Shown: positions 1 to 16,670 of the stretch, piece after piece | Numbering within the stretch: position 1 is the stretch's first letter | Layout of the letters: each line of letters begins with the position of its first letter | Source: Blastocystis sp. Blastoise | Lineage: Eukaryota; Sar; Bigyra; Opalinata; Blastocystidae | Length of the DNA stretch: 64,000 bases | Assembly (NCBI GenBank): GCA_039096225.1 | Contig: JBBPEB010000026.1 | Location: 1 to 64,000 of the forward strand | Direction of reading: 5' to 3' | Made by a program: the position numbers and the translations under genes | The notes under the pieces: generated by a model | What the model saw: only the letters and a program-made list of their open reading frames with translations | What the model was told of the DNA's origin: nothing | The model's database searches: none

Positions 1-81
1 AACCCTAACCCTAACCCTAACCCTAACCCTAACCCTAACCCTAACCCTAACCCTAACCCTAACCTAAACCTAACCCTAACC

Positions 82-113
<32 letters not shown>

Positions 114-265
114 CTAACCCCTAACCCTAACCCTAACCCTAACCCTAACCCTAACCCTAACCCCTAACCCTAACCCTAACCCTAACCCTAACCCTAACCC
201 TAACCCTAACCCTAACCCTAACCCTAACCCTAACCCTAACCCTAACCCTAACCCTAACCCTAACC

Positions 266-306
<41 letters not shown>

Positions 307-350
307 CCCTAACCCTAACCCTAACCCTAACCCTAACCCTAACCCTAACC

Positions 351-391
<41 letters not shown>

Positions 392-516
392 CCCTAACCC
401 TAACCCTAACCCTAACCCTAACCTAACCCTAACCCTAACCCTAACCCTAACCCTAACCCTAACCCTAACCTAACCCTAACCCTAACCCTAACCCTAACCC
501 TAACCCTAACCCTAAC
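1..516. repeat. Telomere repeat array, CCCTAA type
   Basis: The window starts with an almost uninterrupted array of CCCTAA, which is TTAGGG read toward the chromosome end. A few variant units are scattered in it, such as CCTAA, CCCTAAA and CCCCTAA. Unique AT-rich DNA begins directly after the last unit. This marks a true chromosome end with the left edge as the terminus. Confidence 0.98.
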
Positions 517-3500
517 CTGCTACATATAATTAACTTTAATACTTACCAGAAATTTCAAAAAAAGAATATTGTTTATATACATTGTTGTTTATCATTATAT
601 TGAAAATATGATGATATTTCATCAGAGACTATTGACATAATATATCATTCATTATAGTATATTAGTATGTTATAATAATATGTATATTGGAATAAGGTGT
701 GAGTACATAAAATAAATAACTTTATATTTTTTGTTATAAAACAAATGTGTTGTTTAAGTGTCTTTGCTTTAGTAACTATTATTTAAAAATTACTTGTTTA
801 GCTTCCTAACCCTAATGTTTCAATGTTATATATAAAAAAAAATATCTTCATTCTTTGATAATAAAACAAAACAAAAAAGATTAAGAATTAAATTTAATGA
901 ATATATCTTAAAATTAAAATATATAATAATTTAAGAATATCATACATGAATAAAACACTATCAATAGATATAGAAATATATAATATATCGTTTAGTCTAT
1001 GAATACAAAAGATGATTATTAGTCAATTTGTAAAACAACACTTGATACTTGATTATAAGAGAATATTAGAAAATAAAAGCAAATTATTGAAATATTTTAT
1101 ATTGATTTGAATGAAACTAAAACAATGAATAACTCTTGTGAATGTTTTAAGGAAATATATATTTACAAATTTTGGATGTCTTAAGAATGAGTTTAAATTC
1201 TGTTTGTTTAATATTTGAAAATAAGAAAATATTTAATGAAAAAAAGTGAAAGAAGGTTTAGGTATATAGACATAGCAAAATATATAATAAACAATTTTTT
1301 GATATATAAAATTTTGATGAAAGTTAAATTAACAAGAATGAGCCTATTATTTCTTAATTGTATACTTAAAGATATATTTTTAAAATTACCTTACAATAGT
1401 ATTTATCATCAATATAACATAAACTAATGAAATTAAAATATAAGAATAAAAACTGAAAGAAAAAAAAAGAAACAAACTCTTCTCATTCAACGATTATATA
1501 ATAAATAATATCAAAAATATAGTTTTCATATTTAGTTACATATCATCTTTTATATATTAGTATGATATTTTTGTTTAAAATCTAATTTCTATTAAAATAA
1601 CAAAACAAGTAAATCTTAAAGTCATTTCTATTCTTCAAAGCAATTAAAATATATTTTTAGGTTTTGATTGAATACACTTGATATGTGACATATATTATAT
1701 ACTCAATTATGAGGTCAAATATTGTATTCAAAAAAAGTCATATAATTAATTAAGAAAAATAATATAAGAATGACTTTTCATATAAATTTATATAGGTATC
1801 TATGACTGTTTAAACGAGCTTTTACTAAATATAAGATTACATATAACATAATAAAGTATTGAAAACAAGCTATATTTCATTTAAAAATATTGTTTTTTCT
1901 AATTAAATTTTTGATTTTTGAAATGACTCTAAAATTTTTAAAATATTTTTCTCTTCATTTCTTCTAGAATTCTTAAAATCTCTTAGAATTCTTTATTTTC
2001 TATTTTTTATTTAAATAATTTGTTTTTCAATTTACTTTTATTTTCTTTTTAGTCACTATTAAACAATATTAATATTCACATTTTTTTACTTTTTGTAGAT
2101 ATTTTGACCTGTAGAACATTTTCTTACAACTAGATTCTTTAAAAGTGAAAAATTAACATTTCGAAATGAGAATGCTGTGCCAAATACTTTCTAAAATGTG
2201 TATTAAACTAAAATACATATGATATGTGTTTAGAAACACACACTTATACTTTTCTATTCAAGTCAGCATTTGCATCAGTTTTGAAAAAGGTCCTTATTCA
2301 AACATATATGTATATCAAATAGATAGTAATAAGGATCTAGTACACATATGTATATTCATAATTTTTAAATATAACTTAAATGAGTACTTACGAATGAGAT
2401 TTAAAAAACTGAAATTTTTAGAAAAAAATAATTCGCATACTCAAGTTTCTTTTAACTCATTCACCAATAAAAATATATTAAATATATATGAAAGACACCA
2501 ATATCGAACAAGAATAACCTACAGATACATATTTTGTATATTTAAGACATATTAGTTCAAAAATGAGATCAGTAGCCTTGATTATTTAAAAATCATGATC
2601 AATCACTTTTTTAATCTTGTTATTGTAATAGTGTCTTCCATTTTCAGAATAATAATATAAAAGCATAATAGATATAAAGTTTATAAAACGTAGATATATT
2701 TTTTGGTGTCAAACATAATATAACGACAATCCATCATTGAGAAAAGTTGAAATAAAAAAAATAAAATTTTCGTACAAAATGAATCAGTTTTGGCAAGATT
2801 GAAAAAAGGGTCTTTTGACTTATTTAAAGTTATCAAATCAATTTATATCGTTTATATTCATATACAGTATTGTCCATACATAAGAAATAATACTTTAATA
2901 GATTTATCTTGACAAGTCGACATTGGGTCAAAATGCAATATGTTGTTTTTTTTTGTCTTCTAAATTTGTTATTTTTAGTTATTACTAAGCTATATCATGT
3001 ATTAAATGCATACGAACAGATTTGCTTCAAAATTCATTATCTAGGGTATCAAAAATGAAAAGAAGAAATTTAAGTTTTTTTAATTTTTTTTTGCCTCTCT
3101 TTAATAAAAGTCATATAGCTCCGTCAATTCTTATTTAATAATAATAATTCTTTTTGTATAGAATAATAACACTATCATAATTATATATAACATATAAAAG
3201 TGTTAAAAATATAATAAATAAATGTGGTTATGACTCTTTTATAGAAATCATTTCTTTAAGCTATCGATTTTTTAAACGATTTTCATTCAATTTTATATTT
3301 TAAAGAAACATATTTACTAAGAAATATCTAAATAGTATGTATATATATAATATAGCTTTAAAAGTGTTATAATTTGTGTGAATGAGTTGATAGGATCAAT
3401 TATGATTGAAAAAAATGATTTTTGATGCAAGATTTTTTATAATTTTTCATCGACAATTTTATGCTCTATATCCTGAAATATGATATTTAAATGAATCTCA

Positions 3501-3944
3501 TCTATATATTTATAATCTTTAGATTATATACATAGAATAAAATGGTGTCATATGTCAAAGAACTACCAAATTCAAATAGAATAAGTCATAATATAGATAA
3601 TATACTTTTATAAATTTTTTCAATTAATTTTTAATATTATTCTTTTGACTTATAAAGTATATACTATATACATAAATAAAAAACAATATATAAATTAGCA
3701 TCATCAAAAAAATAATATAATTAACAATAGAAATGATACTGATACTGATTGTCATCGTATCAACAGGGTTAGTATTAATTATTTTATTTTTCTTATAATT
3801 AAGTTTTTATAAATTTATATTCTAAATTTGTTAAACTGGAAAAAAATAATGTACGATATATAAAAACATATATATATATAATAATTATATTTAAAAATAT
3901 ATTTAAATCCTATATATATAAACCATTCGTTGATCAGAAAAATT
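517..3944. other. Gene-free subtelomeric DNA
   Basis: Very AT-rich sequence with frequent stops in all frames. Open stretches of up to about 109 codons (for example 2226-2555) lack an ATG start at the right place and show no domain-like composition or intron pattern. A short telomere-like patch, CCTAACCCTAA, lies at 805-815. I see no gene here. Confidence 0.6.
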
Positions 3945-4101
3945 TTGTATACAGTTTATATACAGTTTAATTTTATTTAGTATACAGTTAATATACAGTT
4001 AATATACAGTTAATATACAGTTAATATACAGTTAATATACAGTTAATATACAGTTAATATACAGTTAATATACAGTTTGTTTACAGTTTGTTTACAGTTT
4101 T
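3945..4101. repeat. Tandem 11-bp repeat upstream of the recombinase gene
   Basis: About eight near-perfect copies of TATACAGTTAA run from 3981 to about 4068. Degenerate copies flank them on both sides (TATACAGTTTA on the left, TTTACAGTTTG on the right). The array ends about 90 bp before the ATG of the recombinase-like gene. It could be a promoter element, a protein-binding array or a simple tandem duplication; the sequence does not decide. Confidence 0.85.
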
Positions 4102-4193
4102 TATTTTATATTAAAATATAATTGATTAAAAAAAAACTATTCAGAAAAAAATAAGTTATAAATAACAATATTTATTTTTCTTATTTAATAGTA

Positions 4194-5780
4194 ATGAAAA
4201 GAATTGTATGATATAATATACATAATACATGATAAATAAATTATTTATATTTATATAGCAAAACCAAATAAGTATTAATCAATTTGATTGTATCTAATAC
4301 CAAAATAATTTATATATTATTATTAATAAATCTATATATTAATTATTAAAATTATAGCGAATACTAAAAGTAATAAAATCAAAAAAAATAACAATCGTTT
4401 TAAAAATGATATACTAGAAACTCAACAATTATCTATTGATTCTACTTATGAAAAAACTCGTCAATCAAGTACACCTAAAAAAAGTATATATATACTATAA
4501 TAATATCTTATAATAAAATAGAAATCTCATCTTCAAATAACAATAAATTTCAAAAACAAAATAAAAAAATATTAAATAATAATTGTAATATATATATATA
4601 TACATTAATAATAATATAATTTTCATTTCATAAATAATATATATAGTTAATACAATTTTGATCGATGATTCTTCTTCTTGTTCTTCTTTTCCTCCTAGTC
4701 CTTTATCTAAAGACCCTAATCCATTATATATGAATAGTGATCTATATTACTCACCTTCTATATCATCTCCTTCTATTCATTCTATTCAATTTAATTTATC
4801 TTCACCTTCTATATCATCTCCTTCTCCACATATATCAATTTTTAATAATAATCATAATAATAATAATAATTCATCTATCAATAAATTTAATTCATCTTCA
4901 TCTTCTATATCATCTCCTTCTCCACCTATATCAATTTTTAATAATAATCGTAATAATAATTCATCTATCAATAATTTTCATTCATCTCCTTCTATTCATT
5001 CTATTCAATTTAATTCATCTCCTTCTATATCATCTCCTTCTCCACCTATATCAATTTTTAATAATAATCATAATAATAATTCATCTATCAATAATTTTCA
5101 TTCATCTCCTTCTCCACCTATATCAATTTTTAATAATAATCATAATAATAATTCATGTATCAATAAATTTAATTCATCTCCATCTTCTATATCATCTCCT
5201 TCTCCACCTATATCAATTTTTAATAATAATCATAATAATAATAATTCATCTATTAATCAATTTTATACATCTCCTTCTCCACCTATATCAATTTTTAATA
5301 ATAATCATAATCATAATTTATCTATCAATAAATCTCATTCATCTCTATCTCCACCTATATCAATTTCTAATAATAATAATAATGATTTATCTATCAATAA
5401 ATTTCATTCATTTCCTTCTCCACCTATATCAACTTTTAATAATAATCATAATAATAATTCATCTATCAATAATTTTCATTCATCTCCTTCTCCACCTATA
5501 TCAATTTCTAATAATTCTATTAAATCTACTATATCTAATAATAATTTAAATAATCAATGTAATCCCAATTCTATAAATAAACAATTACCTGCTTGTCATG
5601 AATTTCCTATTGAAGCATCATTTCTTTCACCGATTCTACATAAAAATATAAAAATAAAAAAGAAATCTATAGATAATAAAGAATATGATTCTATTAAGAT
5701 AAATAATAATCAATCTTATAAATTCAATTCTAACAAGAATAATGACGAAATTCAAGATAATGTAATTGATATAGACTCAC

Positions 5781-5836
<56 letters not shown>

Positions 5837-6203
5837 ATAATGGGAAAATTATATCAAATAAGAATAAAATAGACTATATACCACTAGCAATTAAAAATAA
5901 TGAAGAAGAAGATGATGAAGAAATTCTAATAAGTTCAGAAGAACTCAAAACATTTCTATATACATTATCAAGTAATAATTGTTTATATATTAAATGCATT
6001 ATTATTATTATAATTCATACGATATATAGATATTCAAAATATAATTAAGAATAATAATGAAATAGATGAAGAAGTATAAATATATTTTAAAATAATATTT
6101 TTTGATTTATATATATATATACTCAATAGATAAGATCAGAAATATATAATTTTTTGAAGCAATACAAAATAAATCTTGATGATAATGAAGTATATTTAAA
6201 ATC

Positions 6204-6260
<57 letters not shown>

Positions 6261-6562
6261 TAATATATATATACAGGATTTTATGAATAATTTGTGTAAT
6301 TTAATTTTGAACTCGGATACAAACTATACTAAACATGTATATATTTAAATAATAATCATATTTATTTTAATTTTAATTTATAGATTATTACTAACCCACT
6401 ACTTGTAAAAGATTTGGATCTTCAAACCTATATATATCTGCAATTAGGATATGTATCTATATATATATTATATGTATATACATTTAAAAATATAATAATT
6501 CTAGATACTTAAGAAAAATAACAATAATGAAGAATCATTAAATACAATTCAAGAATTAAGAA

Positions 6563-6621
<59 letters not shown>

Positions 6622-6940
6622 CCTGTAAAATTAAATGAAAAAATAAATCTTGGTGAGAAATCATTAGAAATAAATAAAAATCTTCTTGGTTGCTTTTTAC
6701 CAGAACGATTAAGTGATGATGATATTAGTCGCCTATATAATATAATAAAATATTGGAAATATCAAAGAAAGTGTAGTAGAAAAAGAATTCTACTAATGGA
6801 TACAAATACAAAAATATTTATAAAATATGCTTTACCTTTAATTAAATCTGTGATTACTGGAGACTTCTATGAAAACGGGGTTGAGGATAAAATACCGGAT
6901 ATATCTATATATTCTCTATCTGAGAAACAAATTTTGTATC

Positions 6941-6972
<32 letters not shown>

Positions 6973-9900
6973 TATATATATATATATATAGTTATGAAAT
7001 TATGCTTAGTATTTGTGATATAATCAATTTTGCTTTTGTATTATATCAGGAAGAACTTGATCATTATGGTTTGAATATTTTACTATTTCCTGATTTTATA
7101 TATAAATACGTTACTCTAAATATTCTGCCCAGATCAAATTGTCCAAAAACCCTTCATAATAGAATACAAGAGATAAGATCTATAATTACCTATATAGAAA
7201 GAAAAAATGTATATATAGATAATAAAATGAAAGATATAATAAAAGAAACACTAACATATATTACTCACAAGTCTTCAGTTATGATTACAGATAGCAATTT
7301 CATTAGTAAAAATGATAGTAAAGCTTTTGAGGATTTGAATAAGAAAAAGAAAATGGAAGCTCTTATCTCTTTACAAGATTACTACAATATAATTAGAACA
7401 TTATTTGAAAAAATTAATATATATATAGAAGAAATTAATAATAAGAAAAATATTAATGATATATATATAAAAAAATTTCATACTATTACGATTCTTATGA
7501 TGTATCTCCTTCAGACTTGCACAGGCTGTCCACTTAGAAATAATGATATATATAATTTGAAATTATTTGAAAACCTAAAGAAATATAGAAATGAAAATAC
7601 TAAAAAAGAATATATATATATAATACATACAGGATCTAAGAATGGAAATATTCCTTATTCTGACGGCAAAAAATTTCCTGATATATATATTTTATGCGAA
7701 AAATTTCAAAAGATATATGATAAATATATAATTATAAGAAATCAAATATGTGAATATTTAAAAGATAATGATATTGAATATACAACAAATTTATTCCTAT
7801 ATATACGAAAACCAAATACTAATAGTAATTATGTAGCATCCCAATTCACATATAGTACCTATCCCACTATGTATACCTATATATATATATTTATCTAAAT
7901 CTATATATATATATATATATATATATTAACTTATATACCTATATAGTTGTAAACATCAATTAAAAAAATTATTTAGTAACATACCTAAAGATCACTCAGG
8001 TTATTCCTATAGACATTGTTTTGCCACTTGGTTTGGAAGAACAAATTGTGTTAATCCTCTTTATTGCCAAAGTTTCATCAGAAGTTGCCATCATACAAAT
8101 GATGTTCATGACAAATACTATAATCTAAATATAAAATATAAAACTATATATAATAATAATGATTTTAAATTAAATGATTTATGTACTTCTGAGCTTGGTA
8201 TAAAAGTATTCATTGATTATGTCCTGGATAAACAATTCGCTAAAGAAATGAATTATTTTGTCCCAGAAAGAGATATTGATGGTAACCTAATAACCATTCA
8301 TGAAGCTCTAGTATGTAGATATCTATATATATATATATATATATATATAGACTTGCTCATATGAATTACTGGTTAGAAAGTGTACATTCAATTATGATAT
8401 AAATCGTTATATTGAATCAAAAGAAGATATATCATCTAAAGTATTCATATTATCAATATTATCCATATTATTTTTATTATCGATATTATTTATATTATTC
8501 ATGTATATTCATATTATCCATATATATTCATATTCATATATATTCATATTCATATTCATATTCATATTATCCATATATATTCATATTCATATATATTCAT
8601 ATTCATATTCATATTCATATTATCCATATATATTCATATTCATATTATTCATGTATATTCATATTATCCATATGTATTCATATTCATATTCATATTCATA
8701 TTCATATTCATATTCATATTATCCATATATATTCATATTCATATTATTCATGTATATTCATATTATCATATATATCCCATAGATGGAATCAAAAGATAGT
8801 GCTAAAATAAATAATTGTAACAATGAAAATAAATATATTAAATTATCAGATCAACAAATATCTCCTATAATTATATCTCCCATTATAAAGTTCAATAGTA
8901 TGAATGATGATGAAAATAAAAAAAGTATAGAACTTATTTCTCCTCTTCTTCTTCCTTCATTTAATTCTAATAACAATGATAATAATTATAGTATAAATGA
9001 TTCATTAAATAATCAATATAATCTAAATAATAATAATATATTAAATAATTATTATTCTCCAATTCCAAGTATTCATAATTCTGTTGAAGATATTAATCAG
9101 TTTAATATTTCTATCATTTCCAATAGTGATAATTCTATCAATGATAATTCTTCTAAGCAAATAATAAATAATTTATCTAATCCATTAATCAACAATAATA
9201 ATCAAAATAATAATAATTCTTCTAATTCATTCATTAATAATTCTTCTTATCCAATATCAAATAATAATCATAATTTATCTAATCCAATAGTAAATAATAA
9301 TCATAATTTATCTAATACATCAATCAATTATAACAATTCTTCTTATCCAATATCAACTAATAATCATAATTTATCTAATACATCAATCAATTATAACAAT
9401 TCTTCTTATCCAATATCAAATAATAATCATAATTTATCTAATACATCAATCAATTGTAACAATTCTTCTTATCCAATATCAAATAATAATCATAATTTAT
9501 CTAATCCAATAGTAAATAATAATCATAATTTATCTAGTACATCAATCAATTATAACAATTCTTCTAATCCATCAATCAATAATATCAATTATCTTAGTTC
9601 ATCAATCAATAATAACAACAATCTTAATTCATCAATCAATAATAATAATTATCTTAATTCATCAATCAATATTAATAATCAAAATAATAATAATTCTTCT
9701 AATTCATTCATTAATCATAACAGTTCTTCAAATCCATTAATAAATAATAATAACTATCTTAATTCATCAATCAATTACAATAATTCATTAAATCCAATAA
9801 TTAGTAGTAATGATAATATAATTTCTTCATCTCCTAATATCTTATTAAATAATATCAATAATAATTTGGCTAATCCAATAATTAGTAATAGTAATAATAT

Positions 9901-10354
9901 TTCTTTCCAAAAACTTCAAAATACTAATGAATATGCATCTAAAGTTATTCAAAATAATAACCAATCTTCAGCTAATATAATTTCAGCTAATAATTCTAAT
10001 ATACAATCATCTATTAAATATAATATTGATAATATTAATGCTGATAATATAATACCTACTGATGTATATGATTATACTTCATTATCTGAAAATAATGATA
10101 TAAGCAAAGAAATTCATAATCAATCATCAAATTTATCTATAAATTATTCAAATGATAATATTAATATTTGTATATATATATATAATATAATATAATATAA
10201 TATATATATATATAATGTATATAATATAATAATATAATATTTATATATATATATATACAGCTAGTTGTTATAATAATAGTCAAAATAGTCAATATGAAAA
10301 TGATCCTATACAAATAAATAATAAACAAACATATAATCTAATTAGTATTATATA

Positions 10355-10414
<60 letters not shown>

Positions 10415-10639
10415 TAATGAGATAATAGTTAATGAAAAACAATATGTATATAATATAATATAATATAATATAATATAATATAATATATATAGTATACATT
10501 CTTACATGAAGGATCTTTTCCAAGTGAATTATTTGATTTATATTTATATTTAAATGTTTATAACAAAATTGTAACAACCAATAATATAAATTTATTCATT
10601 CATAACTACTATAATTATAATGATTTTATTAATGATTCT

Positions 10640-10679
<40 letters not shown>

Positions 10680-11004
10680 TATTATTATTCATATATATAT
10701 AGCTATATAATATATCTTATGAAATTCAATTTCATTTTAATTCCAATTCACCAATATTTTTTATATTTACAATCTATTTAAAGTATTCATCTATATATAT
10801 ATATATTATTATTATTATTATTATAGAAATAAAGATAGATATTATTTAATAATTAATAAACTGACAAATGGTGATAAAAAGAAAACACTTACAATTAATA
10901 TATACAATTTCTTTGATATTGAAGATGGAAATGATAAATATCTCAATCAAATAATTAATCAAATCAAAAAGTATATTTAATTATTTTAATAGAATTATCT
11001 ATCT

Positions 11005-11042
<38 letters not shown>

Positions 11043-11390
11043 TTATTTAAAACTAATACATCAAAAATTATTGTTCAATATAAAAAAGTATATATATATA
11101 TATACTTATATATATATATATATAATAAAAAAATATTATATATAAAGTGTGATAAATCTTATGATAATAACAATGCAATTCTTATATTTGGAATGATTAA
11201 ACAATTTATCAAAGAATATAATATGTTTCAAAAAAATATAAAACATATTAGAAACTTGTATATATATATATATATACAATAATAACTTTTATATATATAT
11301 AGAAATTTTGATTATGATAATATAGATTTAGATTCTGAACAATTAAACGTTAATAAATTCTTCTTATATCACCTAAATAAAGAAAAATAA
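4194..11390 (+). CDS. Tyrosine recombinase-like fusion protein, about 24 exons
   Basis: Hand-spliced model starting MKRIQNQISINQFD at 4194 and giving about 1,880 residues; every junction is GT..AG and keeps frame. Residues 1-600 are Ser/Asn/Pro-rich with repeats of SPSPPISIFNNN. Residues about 850-1075 look like a tyrosine recombinase catalytic domain: TGCPLRNNDI carries the first Arg, SKNGNIP fits the beta-hairpin Lys, SGYSYRHCFATW the second Arg, and RSCHHTNDVHDKYY the His and nucleophile Tyr. The first His of the usual HxxR is a Tyr (YSYR). An Asn-rich linker (exon 8783-10165) follows. A C-terminal region (about 1659-1880) faintly resembles Ulp1/C48 proteases but lacks the catalytic Cys. 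Crypton-type elements encode such recombinases, but I see no element boundaries. Exon 8783 also begins with ATG, so two genes are possible, although the upstream exon joins it in phase. Confidence 0.72.
4790..5520. repeat. Coding tandem repeats in the recombinase gene N-terminus
   Basis: Eight or so imperfect units encode Ser-Pro-Ser-Pro-Pro-Ile-Ser-Ile-Phe followed by Asn/His runs and a SSIN(N/K)F(H/N)SS spacer. The DNA units (about 60-75 bp) differ by small in-frame changes, so the array is probably still translated. A long open frame in the next phase is a by-product of the same repetition. Confidence 0.8.
8441..8782. repeat. Intron filled by a TATTCA microsatellite
   Basis: From GTATTCATATT to CCCATAG the sequence is dominated by TATTCA, TATTCATA and TATCCATA units. 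It fits as a phase-0 intron between an exon ending in ESKEDISSK and one beginning MESKDSAK. It is the longest intron of the gene. If it were not spliced it would mark the border between two adjacent genes. Confidence 0.7.
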
Positions 11391-11560
11391 ATTATTTTAT
11401 GTATATATGATATTTTTAATAAATATATTTATAATTACTATTTCTTATGTATTCTTTTTTGTTGACTTTAAATAAATATACATATATACAATATAATTAT
11501 AAAATAATTTACAAGAAATATAAATGAAAATTATATATACATATCAAAAAGAAAAAATAA

Positions 11561-14390
<2,830 letters not shown>

Positions 14391-14700
14391 TTTATAGCTA
14401 TCTTATATTTTTTTAAACTATATATAATATCCTATTTCTTTTCTTTTTAGATAATATAATATATTGTATATAAATCGATATATTTACATCTATATATTAA
14501 TTAATAAGATATCTTTTAACACAAAAATAATTCCAATATTATTTATTTTCAAAACTAGCAATTCAAATGTAATATTCAATTTATTTATTCCTAAAAATAA
14601 TTCCATTTTAAATAATAAAGACCAAATATAGGATATATAAATATAAATAAGGATAACATTCAAATAACTATCTAGTTAATAACATCTCAATTGTTTTTGT

Positions 14701-14748
14701 TTCTATATATATATATATATATATTTCTTATCAGTTCTTTTTTTTTAA

Positions 14749-14792
<44 letters not shown>

Positions 14793-14848
14793 TGATTAGT
14801 GAGGAGAGTGAGTAATTTACATATAATAGTAATAGTTTGAATGTATTC

Positions 14849-14879
<31 letters not shown>

Positions 14880-15216
14880 TTATGAACAGATTCGTTTAAT
14901 ATATCAATATCTTTATTTGTTAACTATATATATATAATAAAAATATAATTATAATAAGAACAAATATAATAATAAAAAAATAAATAGATAAAAGAATATA
15001 TGTGTTGAAGGAGATAAAAAAGATATTTACAATATTTATATATTTAAACACCATCATAACAACACATCTATTATATATAATAAGTAATATATATTTATAT
15101 ATACTCTATTCCTCATATATATAATGAGTAAGTAACTTATTAGCAATTTATTTCTGTATTATTACCAACACAATAAATAATACAGTTGAATTAATTATTT
15201 CCTATATATATAATAA

Positions 15217-15256
<40 letters not shown>

Positions 15257-15339
15257 TATTCATTACATTAAAATTAAAAAATATAAATGTCTTAAAAAAA
15301 AATCAAAATCTAATTTTAAAACTCGTTTGAATCTTTAAT

Positions 15340-15408
<69 letters not shown>

Positions 15409-16670
15409 ATAAAATATAAAAAGAATAATAATTAAATAACTCTAATATAAATGAATTAATTTAAATAATAATTTTAATTAAAAATTAAAATAAATAAGAA
15501 ATTAAAAAAAAATATATATATATATTACAATTAATTCATCAAAATACAATACGGAATTCAATTAATAATCACGATAACTACGTGATATACTCTCTAATCA
15601 TTTTAATACTATAAAATATATGTATATAAAATAAATAAAACTAATTCAAAATAGAAATGCATACTAAAAGTATTTCTTTAATCCAATATGTTATTTGAAA
15701 CATTATATTGACCTATTCTATAACACAATAACAGACCAAATCTTAAATAATCATGTAACCTAAACAAAGAATACAATTAACTAAAATAATATATAAAATA
15801 TATACTAAATATTGAAGCGGAACATTGTTTATTTATTGAATTTAATATATTCAATCTGAATAAAGCATCACAGCAACACATAACTTAAAAAAAAAATAAA
15901 TCAAAGACCAAGTGTCAATTTTTTCTATATTTCAAGAATTAAAATAAAATTATACGGATTCATTTAACTTTTACCGTAAACGAATAAAACAACGATCTGT
16001 GTTTTACATTTTTAATATTCTTTTATAAATATCATTATAATATAAATTATTTTTTTATTTTTTTATCTCTATATACTATTTTAAACACAATTTATAATCA
16101 TTTAATCAATAAAAAGTTAACATTGTCAATCCATTCACTGTTTAATAATAAATAAATCTAAATCAACTCTATTCTATCAAGCATAAGCTCTATCAACTCA
16201 ATATAAACTCAATAAACTCATTTGAAATACAATTATAAACATCACCTTTTTATCTCTTAATATCAATAATTAAACAATATTTGAACTCATTTTCATCTTG
16301 AATTGCTTTATAAGTCTATAATATATGCTAAATACTCTTTATTAAAGCTTTTTGTCACGGATCACTATTTTTTTATCTATAAAATAATTCAATAAAATAA
16401 ATTTACTAATAATGTTTACATCTTGAGTTATTATAAACATTCAAAAACACATTTATATTTAAAACAACACATTATCTAAAGAAAAACTATTTTTAAAAAA
16501 CAAGTTTTAAAAAAAACATAAAATTTATTCAAATTATAACGAGATCCATTCATGAAATCGTGATTCTTATTTATAATGACACTTTTCTTTTGTCTTCACT
16601 AAAAACAATTTCAAATTTCATTATTTATCTATCTTATATATTTATCAAAACTTTATCTTTTTAATTAATT
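14701..16670. other. Gene-free AT-rich spacer with microsatellites
   Basis: Long TA arrays (14,757-14,788, 14,851-14,873 and a 60-bp array at 15,343-15,404) and an AAT array (15,217-15,255) lie in otherwise unique AT-rich DNA. I found no coding text, RNA gene or element ends in this stretch. Confidence 0.6.

Noticed and set aside
2226-2555. 109-codon plus-strand frame in the subtelomere
   Set aside because: No ATG start, composition expected by chance, no intron pattern or domain.
4737-5549. A 270-codon Ile/Leu/His-rich open frame
   Set aside because: It is the +1 shadow of the Ser/Asn repeat region of the recombinase gene; repetition keeps both frames open, and splicing phase supports the other one.
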